Assembly: GCA_949289155.1 (NCBI GenBank) | Contig: CASEMX010000017.1 | Span: 1 to 48,505 of the forward strand | From: an uncultured Parabacteroides sp. | Lineage (GTDB): Bacteria; Bacteroidota; Bacteroidia; Bacteroidales; Tannerellaceae | Direction: 5' to 3' | DNA: 48,505 nt | Shown: one piece after another, positions 25,476 through 34,890 of the stretch | How positions within the stretch are numbered: position 1 is the first letter of the stretch | Layout of the letters: each line of letters starts with the position of its first letter | Position numbers and translations under genes: made by a program | The notes under the pieces: generated by a model | Told to the model about the DNA's origin: nothing | The model's input: only the letters and a program-made list of their open reading frames with translations | Databases searched by the model: none

Positions 25476-26066
25476 TCAAAACGGCAACGACAAAAGCAGC
25501 AGCAAAACGAAATGCCGTTTATCCATGTGCTCTTTCAGATATTTCAACGTCAGATAAAGATGGCTTTCCACCGTCCGTTGCGGCAGATTCAGCTGTTCGG
25601 CAATCTCCCTTGCCTTCCTTCCTTCGATATACGCCAATAGAAACACCTCGCGCCGCGGCTTTGGAATTTGCTGGAGCAACTCATACAGTTCCTGATAAAA
25701 GTCTTTTGTGTATAATTTCTCCAGTGTTTCCCCCTCTCCTTCCAATAACGCTTCGCATTCTTTGGCATATTCTTCATAGACCAACGTATAATATTGGTCT
25801 TTCACCTGCATTCGGCGGATATAATCGATACTCCGCGTATAAACCAAACGGTAAAGATACGAGCGAAAATCGTTCTCTTTTGGAAGTTCCGCAGGATGCT
25901 CCCAGACATACAGGAAAGCATCTTGCACGATATCCTCGGCTATCGTATCATCATTTAGGATAGTTGCCACATACGCCTTCAACCGAGGATAATAATGGCA
26001 GAACAGTTTCCGAAAAGCCTCTTTGTTTCCTTTTCTTACCGCTTTATAATCCTTATCCCCCAGCAT
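25476..26066 (-). CDS. ECF-type RNA polymerase sigma factor
   Basis: A 196-residue sigma-70 family protein. Region 2 is at about residues 20-90 (FRKLFCHYYPRLKAYVATIL, AEDIVQDAFLYVWEH, FRSYLYRLVYTRSIDYIR). Region 4 is at about 125-180 (LQQIPKPRREVFLLAYIEGRKAREIAEQLNLPQRTVESHLYLTLKYLKEH). It ends in the hydrophobic tail HFVLLLLLSLPF, which is common in Bacteroidetes ECF factors. Unlike the factor at 36000-36584 it has no FecR anti-sigma gene or SusC beside it, so its signal and targets are unclear. The sulfatase gene lies upstream on the same strand, with a hairpin between. Confidence 0.92.
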   Translation of the reverse strand: MLGDKDYKAVRKGNKEAFRKLFCHYYPRLKAYVATILNDDTIAEDIVQDAFLYVWEHPAELPKENDFRSYLYRLVYTRSIDYIRRMQVKDQYYTLVYEEYAKECEALLEGEGETLEKLYTKDFYQELYELLQQIPKPRREVFLLAYIEGRKAREIAEQLNLPQRTVESHLYLTLKYLKEHMDKRHFVLLLLLSLPF

Positions 26067-26092
26067 ACTTTGTCGTCCTATCCTATTTTTCA

Positions 26093-26135
26093 GAAGCCCG
26101 ACCGGTACTTTCTTTGAGAAATTCGGTCGGGCTTC
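26093..26135. terminator. hairpin between sulfatase and sigma factor genes
   Basis: GAAGCCCGACCG (26093-26104) is exactly complementary to CGGTCGGGCTTC (26124-26135). The T-rich flank (GTTTTGTCTATTT) is on the plus side. In the minus direction used by the sulfatase there is no T run, so it may reduce rather than end read-through into the sigma gene. Confidence 0.6.
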
Positions 26136-26142
26136 GTTTTGT

Positions 26143-27711
26143 CTATTTACTTTGGTTCAATTCTCGTATCGGGTCATCATACATCACCTGCAAACTGTCC
26201 AGCTCGTGCATCATTTGCGCTTTCACATCCGCATATTCGGGAGCGGCATAGACGTTATGCAGTTCGTGCGGGTCCTTTTGCAAATCGTACAATTCCCATT
26301 CGTCGATGTCATTGTAGAAATGAATTAATTTGTAGCGGTTGTTCCGCACACCATAGTGGCGCTTTACCTTATGCTCCGCGGGATATTCATAGAAATGGTA
26401 ATAGAGAGACGTCCGCCAGTCTGACGGACTCTCACCCTTCAGGAGCGGAAGCAGCGACACGCCTTGGATATCGTCGGGTATCGGTACGCCTGCCAATTCG
26501 AGGAATGTAGGTGCATAGTCAATGTTTTGCACCATCTGGTCGATTTTTCCCTTTTTGCCGCCCGGCAACCGCATTAGCAACGGCGTATGAAAGGATTCTT
26601 CATACATGAAACGCTTATCGAACCAGCCGTGTTCGCCCATGTAGAACCCTTGGTCGGAAGTATAAACCACGAGCGTATTATCCGCAAGGCCCGATTCCTC
26701 TAAATAATCCAGCACTCGCCCGACGTTATCGTCCAACGATTTCAATGTCTTCAGATAATCGCGCATATAACGTTGGAACTTCCACTCGTAGAGTTTTTTC
26801 CCTGACAGATTCTGCCGTTTGAAGTCCTCGATTATCGGGTCATAGAACTTATCCCATGCCGCACGTTGCTCGGCGTCCATTCGCGCCAATATCCCGTCGT
26901 AACCCTGAGCCAGCCCCTTGTTTCCCTCGGCGCCGAGCATCTTTAGGTCATACACCAAATCCATATCCTTCAGGATGCTCAACTCTTGGGCAGCCGCCGC
27001 GGGGCGTCCCTCATAGTCATCGTAGAATGTGTCAGGAATCGGAAAGGTCCGGTCTTCGTAGAGCGACAAATGGCAAGTATCCGCCATCCAATTGCGATGC
27101 TGCGCCTTGTGATGGATTAAAATGCAGAAGGGCTTCGTTTTGTCGCGCCCGTTCTCCATCCATTCGATACTTTTATCCGTTATGATGTCCGTGAGGTATC
27201 CATGAATTTGCACCGTATCGTTTTGTTGGGTGATAAAGTCGGGATTGTAATAACTGCCCTGCCCCGGAAGGATTTCCCAGTGGTCAAAACCGGTCGGGAG
27301 TGTCTCCAGATGCCATTTTCCGATGAGCGCTGTCTCGTAGCCCGCGTTTTGCAACAGCTTGGGAAAGGTCTGCTGCGAAACGTCGAACTTGCAATGCGTA
27401 TTATCATAGAACCCGTTCTTATGGCTATGCTTCCCCGTAATCATGCAGGCACGGCTCGGCCCGCTAAGCGAATTGGCAACGAAGCTATTGGTAAACAGGA
27501 CACCGTCACGCGCGATGCGGTCCAAATTCGGCGTCTCGGCGTAGCGGGTGTCATAACAACTCATCATTTGCGCCGTATGGTCGTCCGTCATAATATACAC
27601 GATGTTGAACGGCCGTTGCCCCGGCTCTTGTTTTTTGTCTTGGCAAGCAGCAAACAGCAGCATTCCCGCGAGGGAAGCTGCCGATGCCACGAGGATTTGT
27701 TTCCTTTTCAT
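26143..27711 (-). CDS. lipoprotein sulfatase, probably N-acetylglucosamine-6-O-sulfatase (S1_11-like)
   Basis: Removes sulfate esters from glycans. It starts at 27711 (MKRKQILVAS), supported by a promoter 26 bases upstream; the longer frame would start before that promoter. The lipobox FAAC lipidates C23. The metal-binding pair is in MTDDH (D43, D44). The formylglycine motif is the serine type S83-G-P-S-R, needing an anaerobic sulfatase-maturing enzyme not present here. GKHSHKNGFYDN, IGKWHLET and DQGFYMGEHGWFDKRF are sulfatase S1 signatures. The overall wording resembles Bacteroides heparan/mucin GlcNAc-6-sulfatases from memory, so the substrate is inference. Confidence 0.88.
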   Translation of the reverse strand: MKRKQILVASAASLAGMLLFAACQDKKQEPGQRPFNIVYIMTDDHTAQMMSCYDTRYAETPNLDRIARDGVLFTNSFVANSLSGPSRACMITGKHSHKNGFYDNTHCKFDVSQQTFPKLLQNAGYETALIGKWHLETLPTGFDHWEILPGQGSYYNPDFITQQNDTVQIHGYLTDIITDKSIEWMENGRDKTKPFCILIHHKAQHRNWMADTCHLSLYEDRTFPIPDTFYDDYEGRPAAAAQELSILKDMDLVYDLKMLGAEGNKGLAQGYDGILARMDAEQRAAWDKFYDPIIEDFKRQNLSGKKLYEWKFQRYMRDYLKTLKSLDDNVGRVLDYLEESGLADNTLVVYTSDQGFYMGEHGWFDKRFMYEESFHTPLLMRLPGGKKGKIDQMVQNIDYAPTFLELAGVPIPDDIQGVSLLPLLKGESPSDWRTSLYYHFYEYPAEHKVKRHYGVRNNRYKLIHFYNDIDEWELYDLQKDPHELHNVYAAPEYADVKAQMMHELDSLQVMYDDPIRELNQSK

Positions 27712-27736
27712 ATTGTATGTTATTAGTTTTATTTTA

Positions 27737-27770
27737 CAAATGTACAAATAAACGAAGAAAGAAAAACAAA
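27737..27770 (-). promoter_or_regulatory. sulfatase promoter
   Basis: The minus strand shows TTTG (27770-27767), 22 bases, TACATTTG (27744-27737). The RNA start is near 27730, leaving a leader of about 19 bases before the ATG at 27711. Confidence 0.6.
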
Positions 27771-27847
27771 ATAAATCGAATATATTTTTAATGCAATAGG
27801 ACCTCGTCCTACATCTAATCGATGTTTTATTGTAAAAAAAGCATCAC

Positions 27848-27906
27848 TTTTTCACCAATACAAAAAACAGCCCGCCATTGAATAATACTCTTATCAATAA
27901 CGGGCT
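27848..27906 (-). terminator. operon terminator, copy 1 of a shared cassette
   Basis: On the minus strand a GC-rich hairpin (27906-27869, AGCCCG with CGGGCT plus an inner stem) is followed by TGTTTTTTG, a classic intrinsic terminator just after the deacetylase/hydrolase gene. The 34 bases 27848-27881 are identical to 36786-36819 behind the other SusD gene. Confidence 0.85.
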
Positions 27907-27937
27907 TAAACTCTTAACTCAATAAAGTCATATTCCA

Positions 27938-29788
27938 CTAAAGCGCCGGATAAATGTATTTCCAAATCAGGTTCAGCTCGGCCTGCATATCCTCGTTGAA
28001 CGCGGTCATGGCGATCACGGCGTTCTTATCCGGTATGACGAGGATGAACTGCCCGTTGGCGCCATCGGCGCGGAACGCGTTATGCCGGCAACGCCACATC
28101 TGATAGCCATAACCTTGCAACCAATCGCTCTTGGGGTCGCCCTGTTTCATCTTGGCGCACTCCTCTTTCGGCGTATAGGCCGGATAAGAAGGCACTTGCG
28201 GCGACGAGGTCTCCTCTATCCACGACGCGGGCAACAGCCGCTCGCCGTTCCACTCACCTTTCTGAAGCAGGAACTGGCCCGCCTTCGCCAAATCCTCGGT
28301 CTTCAGGTACAATCCCCAGCCACCGCAGGTGATGCCCTCGGCGCTCTCCTTCCAAACCGCCCCCGTGATGCCTAACGGACGGAACAGACGGGGATAGAGA
28401 TAGTCGATAACCTTCTCGCCCGTCACTTTCTGGACAATGGCGGAAAGCATGTAGCTGGCGAGCGTGTTGTAGACGTGGCGCGAGCCCGGCTTCTCCTCGA
28501 TAGGACCCGCGAGGAAGCCCTTTATCCACGCTGTGTCCGCCTTGCGTATGCGTCCGGTCGGCTCGGAGGCGTAGCCCGTGGTCATGGTCAGCAAATGGCG
28601 CACCTCCATCGCAGCCAGGTTCTCGCTCACCCGCTCCGGCATTTGCTCGGGGAAGAAAGAGATTACCTTGTCGGTCACCTTCAGCTTTCCCTCCGCCACG
28701 GCGAAGCCCACCGCCAGCGAGGTAAACGTCTTGCTCACGGAGTAGAGCAGGTGCGGCTTGTCCGGCGCGCCCTCGCCCATCCATTTCTCCTTGAGCACCT
28801 TCCCGTCCTGCACGATCATGATGCTATGGATGTTCTGCGTCTCTTTCTCCACCGCCTTCAAGTAACGGTCGAAAGCCTTATCCATCTTAGCGGAAGCCTC
28901 GCCACGTGGAAGGCTTTTCGTCAATTGGTTCATGCTGATAAGCTGGATGCCCTTGTCCGCTATCGCACGCCGGATGTCCGGGTCCGTCAGCACGTCGGTC
29001 ACTCCTTGGCGGTCCGCCGCCACGTCCTCGTAGCCGATGTGCATAACCGTCTCCATCTCCGAGTCGGCGTACGCCGGATGGTCGAGGAAGATGTACCGTT
29101 TCCCCGGTTCCAGCTTCGCCAGCATACGGGCGAAGCTCTCCTTCTTCTCGGCGGGCGTATCGGATTTCCCGTCGTACGAGACGAACGAATAGCCCTCTTT
29201 CTTCCCGTTGGCCGAACCGATCACGGACAAATGATACTCCTTGCCCAAGCGGTTCGCCATCTCCCACACGGCCGGGTCGAACGTCATCGAGCCCATGTGC
29301 CCCGTCAAGTGGCTGACGCGGGGAATCTCCCGCAACGCCAACTCGATTTGCGCCCGGAACTCCCGCTCTATCTCCGCCAGGTTCCACTTGTTCTCCTTCA
29401 CGCTTTGCCCGGGATAAGCCGCCCGCGGCGACATCATCGGGAAGAAATACCCGTTCTCGTCCACCAAGCTGGGGCAGTCGGTCAACGGTCGCCACTTACA
29501 ATTCTCCCACTCGCTGGTAATCGCCAGATGCACGCCCACGTCCAGGCCGGGATTCTCTCGCAACATCTTGACCGCCTCGGGGAACCACGCCGCGACCGGC
29601 ATGACCTCCACGGAAGTGCCTATACCCCGCGTATAGCAATCCACACAAGCCTTGTTGACGGAATGGAACGCGCCCAAGTCGTCCATCCGGACGACTAAAC
29701 GGGCCGCGTTCTCCTGCGCGGACATTGACAAATTCAATGTCGCCAACAAGCATATAACTAATAATCGGTTTATATCTTTCATCCTCAT
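27938..29788 (-). CDS. YdjC/ChbG-type deacetylase fused to a beta-lactamase-family serine hydrolase
   Basis: A 616-residue secreted protein with a signal peptide (about residues 1-24, ending SMSAQ). Residues about 30-300 form a YdjC/ChbG-like carbohydrate deacetylase: LVVRMDDLGAFHSVN (D36, D37), GVHLAITSEW and HLTGHMGSM carry the expected metal ligands. Residues about 310-616 form a class C beta-lactamase-like hydrolase with S350-V-S-K353, Y440-N441 and the late DGANGQ motif. Both halves look catalytically complete. It is the last gene of a sigma-FecR-SusC-SusD operon, 15 bases after susD. It is visibly GC-richer than its neighbours, suggesting a separate origin. The hydrolase may remove O-acyl groups, but the substrate is not determined. 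An alternative start lies two codons in. Confidence 0.85.
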   Translation of the reverse strand: MRMKDINRLLVICLLATLNLSMSAQENAARLVVRMDDLGAFHSVNKACVDCYTRGIGTSVEVMPVAAWFPEAVKMLRENPGLDVGVHLAITSEWENCKWRPLTDCPSLVDENGYFFPMMSPRAAYPGQSVKENKWNLAEIEREFRAQIELALREIPRVSHLTGHMGSMTFDPAVWEMANRLGKEYHLSVIGSANGKKEGYSFVSYDGKSDTPAEKKESFARMLAKLEPGKRYIFLDHPAYADSEMETVMHIGYEDVAADRQGVTDVLTDPDIRRAIADKGIQLISMNQLTKSLPRGEASAKMDKAFDRYLKAVEKETQNIHSIMIVQDGKVLKEKWMGEGAPDKPHLLYSVSKTFTSLAVGFAVAEGKLKVTDKVISFFPEQMPERVSENLAAMEVRHLLTMTTGYASEPTGRIRKADTAWIKGFLAGPIEEKPGSRHVYNTLASYMLSAIVQKVTGEKVIDYLYPRLFRPLGITGAVWKESAEGITCGGWGLYLKTEDLAKAGQFLLQKGEWNGERLLPASWIEETSSPQVPSYPAYTPKEECAKMKQGDPKSDWLQGYGYQMWRCRHNAFRADGANGQFILVIPDKNAVIAMTAFNEDMQAELNLIWKYIYPAL

Positions 29789-29803
29789 AGCTCACGTGAT
29801 TTA

Positions 29804-31396
29804 TTACCAACCCTCGTTCTGCTGGGCCGCCAATGTCGGATTCCTCAACAAATCGTCCTGCGGGATCGGCCAGATGAAGCGCCGGTCGGTATAAGGGATG
29901 AATACGGCGCTCGCGTCGTACCACTCCGGTTTGATTTCCCCGTTGATGACAAACGCGCCTTGATTCTTGGAGTTGTTGTAATTAATCTTGGCAGGAATGC
30001 CTCCGGACGGGCAGATATCGTCGTTCGCCAAGCGATGGATATCTTCCCAACGACGCCCTTCCCCATGAAACTCAATTCGTCTTTCCCACAAAAGAGCCTC
30101 AAGAAGCGCTTTCGTATCGGCGAAATCGGAAGCCTGGTAAGCCTGCGTTTCCGGCGAAGCCAAAGAACGGTTCCGGACCTGATTCAATAAATCCAACGCC
30201 TCTTGCTTGTTCCCGATTCGCAATTCGGCCTCGGCCTTGTTCAGCAAGACCTCCGCATAACGAAGATGGGGCGAGTAAGCGTCGTCCACTTGCGGATCCC
30301 CGTATTTATCCTCGAAATAGTAATCGTCGCTCGAACGGTACATCAACAATGCCCGTCTCTTATCATCCGGCAACCAATATTCGGAATTATAAATAATGGG
30401 AGAGGTCGTGCAGAGCGTTCTTCCTCCCTCGCGGGCGGATATCATGTGGGCGAGTGCGCCGTTCACTCCGGGATTATCCGACGAGCTGTTCGCGATAGAA
30501 AAGATTGATTCTTTATTATCGGAGTAAGCCGTAAACGGAGTAGCCGGATCGCTCTCCAACTCATAAATCCCACCTTCCAACTTATCGGCCTCCGCGATGA
30601 CATTGTTCCAATCGCGCATGTGCAAATAGATACGGGTCTTCAATGCGATCGCCGCTCCTTTCGACGCTCTCGCAATCTTATCACTATTGTTCATTTCGGG
30701 AAGATACTCCTCTGCCAAATTCAAATCTGCCAATATCTGAGCGTATGTTTCTTCCACAGTAGAGCGTCCTATTGCCTGCTGCATCTCTATATCGGAAGGA
30801 TTGTTCACCGGCTGGGTATAAAGAGGCAAACCATAATTGTTATTTCCTTCCATTCCGTATGGTAACGCATAATGAATCGCCAAGATATGATAAGTCAACG
30901 CTCTCAAGAAAAAACATTCTCCGATGTACTCGTGCCCCTTTTCTTCTGTCAAGATTCCATTATCAATCGCACCTTGGATACCTTTCATCACGGTATTGTA
31001 ACGATTAATCGCCTCAAAAGAAGCTTCCCATAAAGCGGTATTATTCGGTGTCGTCACCGTATAAATAGCTGTATAGGTCTTATCAAAGAAAGTCGCAGTA
31101 GAGACCATATCCTCACCTCTCATCTCGCCTTGTATAATACTGGCTGACCCTAACGGATAACCACGCTCATACGTGCCATTAGGTGTATATCGGCTATTTT
31201 GAGCGGCATCATATGCTCCTATAACAGATAATTCGCATCTTTCAGCAGAAGAATAGGCCGAAATTTCTGAGAATTTATCTACAGGTTCTAAATCAATGAC
31301 ATTACTCTCACACGAAACAAAAGATGGAATAACTCCCAATATCGCACAAGAGAAAATGATAATAGTCTTTTTTCGTATATCTATTAGATGTGACAT
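29804..31396 (-). CDS. SusD/RagB-family glycan-binding lipoprotein
   Basis: A surface lipoprotein that forms the lid of a SusC transporter and captures glycan. The signal peptide ends FVSC with lipidated C29. TPR-like helices typical of SusD follow (YIGECFFLRALTYHILAIHYALPY near residues 155-180). The C-terminal RYAEVLLNKAEAELRIGNKQEALDLLNQVRNR and LLWERRIEFHGEGRRWEDIHR are family hallmarks. The 530-residue length is usual. It lies 27 bases after its SusC, within the sigma/FecR-controlled operon. Confidence 0.96.
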   Translation of the reverse strand: MSHLIDIRKKTIIIFSCAILGVIPSFVSCESNVIDLEPVDKFSEISAYSSAERCELSVIGAYDAAQNSRYTPNGTYERGYPLGSASIIQGEMRGEDMVSTATFFDKTYTAIYTVTTPNNTALWEASFEAINRYNTVMKGIQGAIDNGILTEEKGHEYIGECFFLRALTYHILAIHYALPYGMEGNNNYGLPLYTQPVNNPSDIEMQQAIGRSTVEETYAQILADLNLAEEYLPEMNNSDKIARASKGAAIALKTRIYLHMRDWNNVIAEADKLEGGIYELESDPATPFTAYSDNKESIFSIANSSSDNPGVNGALAHMISAREGGRTLCTTSPIIYNSEYWLPDDKRRALLMYRSSDDYYFEDKYGDPQVDDAYSPHLRYAEVLLNKAEAELRIGNKQEALDLLNQVRNRSLASPETQAYQASDFADTKALLEALLWERRIEFHGEGRRWEDIHRLANDDICPSGGIPAKINYNNSKNQGAFVINGEIKPEWYDASAVFIPYTDRRFIWPIPQDDLLRNPTLAAQQNEGW

Positions 31397-31423
31397 AATA
31401 TTTCCATTTTATAAGTTGATACT

Positions 31424-34400
31424 TCAGAAAGTCATATTAGCTCCAAAAGTGAACGTTCTCTGTTGTGGCATACCACCATTATCTACCCCCAAACGAGTGC
31501 TCGTTTCTGGATCAAGACCAGAATAAGGCGTAATCGTGAACAAATTTTGTCCTTGAATATAGAAACGCAGCTTCGACATACTTAATTTCTCAGCGATAGC
31601 CTTAGGTAATGTATAACCAATTGTCAAATTCGAGAGTTTCAAGAAATTACCGCTCTCTACGAAATGAGAATCAGTAAATCCTGAGTTGAATATTTTCGTG
31701 TCGTAGCCATATCCTATCTTTGGAGTCATACCATCGCCCGGTTGCTCGGGAGAAACCCAGCGACCCAATATTTCCGTACCATTGTTGTAGAAGTTCGTAT
31801 TCAGCAACATTGAGCGAGACTGATTCATGATTTTATTACCTCCCGAGAAACGGAAAAATACGTTCAAATCAAAATTCTTATATGTCACGGTATTACCCCA
31901 ACCGCCATACCAAGTTGGCATGGAAGATCCCAATACCTTCCGGTCATCCGTAGTCAGCGTAGAGGATTGCGACACGTCGCTTGGATTATTAGGATCATAA
32001 ACGGCGTAATCATACGAGCCAAACGTATCGAATTGAACCAACGAACCGTCCGCTTTTCGCCATATCGGGTTTCCGTTAGCGGTGTTCACCCCGTAATAAT
32101 CATATCCGTATAATGATTTATAAGATTCTCCCTCACGGATGATGGTCCAGTTATCTATAATATCGCTACCTCCATATAACTCTTCCACCCTGTTTTTCAC
32201 GGTCGAGAAATTGAAATTCGTTTGCCATGTCCAATCGTTTGTGGCAATAATCGTAGCGTTCAACGTCAACTCAAAACCAGAATTCTTGATTCGCCCGACA
32301 TTATCATAATAGGAATTCAATGGGACCCCCATTGTCGGAGCGGTAGGAACCTGCAATACCAGGTCTTTCGAGTTTTTCTGCCAATATGCCAATTCGAACG
32401 AAAGGCGATTATTAAACAGTGCTCCATCAAGGCCAATATCAAACGTTTCCGTAGTCTCCCATTTCAATTGGTCATTACCCATTTGTTTCCATGCTATACC
32501 AGAATAAGGTCCATATAAGACACCCTCGTAAGTACCTAAATAAGGGAAATCACTGCCTAAATGAGAATTTCCGATTGTAGCGTAACTGGCACGAATTCTC
32601 AAATCATTAAACCATCCATTGATTGGTGCATCACTCCAGAATTTCTCTCTTGACAAACGCCATGCAACTGACGCTCCCCAAAATGTGCCCCAACGATTAT
32701 CCTCCGGCAAACGAGACAAACCATCCCAACGAACAGAAGCTCCGATATAGTATTTGCTATCGTAATTATAATTAGCACGAATCATATAAGATGCCAATCC
32801 ATTAAACGATTTATATCCTTTCACGTCTTTCTCGTCGAACGTATTAGAGATGATATGCTCCTTGAAGAAATTATCGGACAACTGCGAGACCTCCGCCATG
32901 GTGTACGCCTGCGTCTCGTGCGTATATTCCTGCACGGCGGTAGCGGTCAGGTTGTGGACGTCGTTAAACGTATGAACAAAATTCAACGTATTCTGCCAGT
33001 TCCAAGTTTCATACTGAGAATAATACTCATATATTCTTCCACCAACTCCATGCCCCTCTCCAGCAGCAGGATCTTGATAGGTAAAATCATTTACATTAGA
33101 AATATCCAAACCACCTTGCGTTCGCAGTGTCAGACCATCCATAAATTTGATTTCCGCCCAACCATTACCAAAAGCTCGCGTATTAGTTGATTTATTGACA
33201 TTATTATCCAATGACCAGACAATATTTGACAATCCATTATCAATCACGCTCAAGTTCGGCCCTCGTCCCAAGGAGAAACGTTCAGCATCAATATTATATC
33301 CCGTAGGTGAATCTGGATCATAAACCGCTACATTCGGCAACATGAAAACACCAAATCCTACGCTGCCATTAGCTCCTTCTGTATTAGAAAAACCATGTAT
33401 AGTGGTACGAGACATCTGCCCGCTAATACCTAAGCGTAACCATTTCGTAGCTTCCTGCGTAAAATCTGCTTTCAAATTGTAACGCTGCAAATCGTTAGAA
33501 CGTACAATACCTGTTTGATCTGTATAACCCAAAGACGCATAATATTGGCTTTTTTCCGTACCTCCACTAGCCGATATATTATGGCTCTGTTGAAAACCTG
33601 TACGATAAATATAGTCATTCCAATTCGTATCCGGCCCATTAGGGTCATAAACCGCTTGCCCCGGATTTCCCCGATTCTCGTATTTTTCGTTAGCAATCGT
33701 CACAAAATCGCGAGCGTTCAACAAATCATGCAATTTCGTAGGGCTAGCAGCAGCTATATAGCCGTCATAACTTACCTGTGTACGGCCTTTCGAACCTTTC
33801 TTGGTAGTGATAAGTATGACTCCGTTTGCCGCACGAGACCCATAAATGGCTGTAGCTGCACCATCTTTTAAGATTTCGATGGAAGCAATATCATTTGGGT
33901 TGATATCTGACAATGCGTTAAAAGTTACGACTCCTTTACCCAAACCTTTTTGGTCCTCGCCGTCTCCATTCGCTCCTCCGTTAATCGGCATGCCATCAAT
34001 CACAAATAAAGGCTGTGAACTGGAGGAGATAGTACTCATACCTCTAATCTTGAACTGAGGTGTGCTTCCCAATACTCCATTCGGCGTGCTCACTTGCACA
34101 CCAGCCGCACGTCCAGCCAATTGAGAATCAAAAGAGGCTGTGGCTAAATTAGCAATATCTTCACCTCCGACCTTGGCAATTGAACTTGTCACATCCTTCT
34201 TCTTTTGCGTACCATAACCAACAACGACTACCTCGTCCAGCTTTTGCAAGTCTTCTCTCAAGATAACCTTCAAATGTTTTTTATTACCAACCTTAAATGT
34301 CTCCGTCAGATAACCAATATAACTAATCTCCAATACAGCATTTTCCGGTACACTAAGCGTGAAATTACCATCTACATCCGTAATCGTACCTATTGTCGTT

Positions 34401-34885
34401 CCTTTGACGGTCACATTAGCGCCAATAATCGGCATTCCTACGTTATCGACAATCGTACCCGTTATCTCCTTCTCGTTAACTTGGGCTACAATTGGAGTTT
34501 CGGGAACGTCAGACTTATACAAAACAATATGCCGGTCGTTAATCGTATATTTTACATTTTCTCCTTTAAAAAGCTCATCCAGCACTTCATTAACCGAGCG
34601 ATTCTTGATGTTAATGGACACTATGCGCCGTGTGTTGATTTGCTCAGAATTGTAAGTAAAATAAAACTGACTTTGTTCTTCGATGGCTCTCAGTACGTCA
34701 CTTACAGTCATACTGCTAGTCTCAATTGATACACGAACGGTCTGGCAATAATCTGTATTGCTTGCAGAAAGATATAAATTCCCAGCCAACAACAAGATAA
34801 ATGCATTCCCCATGACAATCAAATGCCTCTTGCATTCGGTATTAATTTTATACCGAACCATGTGTTTTTCTTGTGTTACATTCAT
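31424..34885 (-). CDS. SusC/RagA TonB-dependent transporter with STN signalling domain
   Basis: A 1153-residue outer-membrane transporter. After the signal sequence, residues about 50-125 form a secretin/TonB N-terminal (STN) domain (VRVSIETSSMTVSDVLRAIEEQ), which contacts FecR across the periplasm. A carboxypeptidase-D regulatory-like domain follows (about 140-215), then the TonB box and plug (DEVVVVGYGTQKKKDVTSS; GRAAGVQV; IYGSRAANGVILITTKKG) and a 22-strand barrel ending in TFGANMTF. The STN domain together with the adjacent fecR and sigma genes predicts substrate-induced trans-envelope signalling. The gene starts five bases after fecR. Confidence 0.96.
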   Translation of the reverse strand: MNVTQEKHMVRYKINTECKRHLIVMGNAFILLLAGNLYLSASNTDYCQTVRVSIETSSMTVSDVLRAIEEQSQFYFTYNSEQINTRRIVSINIKNRSVNEVLDELFKGENVKYTINDRHIVLYKSDVPETPIVAQVNEKEITGTIVDNVGMPIIGANVTVKGTTIGTITDVDGNFTLSVPENAVLEISYIGYLTETFKVGNKKHLKVILREDLQKLDEVVVVGYGTQKKKDVTSSIAKVGGEDIANLATASFDSQLAGRAAGVQVSTPNGVLGSTPQFKIRGMSTISSSSQPLFVIDGMPINGGANGDGEDQKGLGKGVVTFNALSDINPNDIASIEILKDGAATAIYGSRAANGVILITTKKGSKGRTQVSYDGYIAAASPTKLHDLLNARDFVTIANEKYENRGNPGQAVYDPNGPDTNWNDYIYRTGFQQSHNISASGGTEKSQYYASLGYTDQTGIVRSNDLQRYNLKADFTQEATKWLRLGISGQMSRTTIHGFSNTEGANGSVGFGVFMLPNVAVYDPDSPTGYNIDAERFSLGRGPNLSVIDNGLSNIVWSLDNNVNKSTNTRAFGNGWAEIKFMDGLTLRTQGGLDISNVNDFTYQDPAAGEGHGVGGRIYEYYSQYETWNWQNTLNFVHTFNDVHNLTATAVQEYTHETQAYTMAEVSQLSDNFFKEHIISNTFDEKDVKGYKSFNGLASYMIRANYNYDSKYYIGASVRWDGLSRLPEDNRWGTFWGASVAWRLSREKFWSDAPINGWFNDLRIRASYATIGNSHLGSDFPYLGTYEGVLYGPYSGIAWKQMGNDQLKWETTETFDIGLDGALFNNRLSFELAYWQKNSKDLVLQVPTAPTMGVPLNSYYDNVGRIKNSGFELTLNATIIATNDWTWQTNFNFSTVKNRVEELYGGSDIIDNWTIIREGESYKSLYGYDYYGVNTANGNPIWRKADGSLVQFDTFGSYDYAVYDPNNPSDVSQSSTLTTDDRKVLGSSMPTWYGGWGNTVTYKNFDLNVFFRFSGGNKIMNQSRSMLLNTNFYNNGTEILGRWVSPEQPGDGMTPKIGYGYDTKIFNSGFTDSHFVESGNFLKLSNLTIGYTLPKAIAEKLSMSKLRFYIQGQNLFTITPYSGLDPETSTRLGVDNGGMPQQRTFTFGANMTF

Positions 34886-34890
34886 AATCG

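Noticed and set aside
28475-29698. 407-residue plus-strand ORF opposite the deacetylase/hydrolase gene
   Set aside because: An antisense frame kept open by the GC-rich codons of the real gene; the arginine/histidine-rich composition is typical of such shadows.
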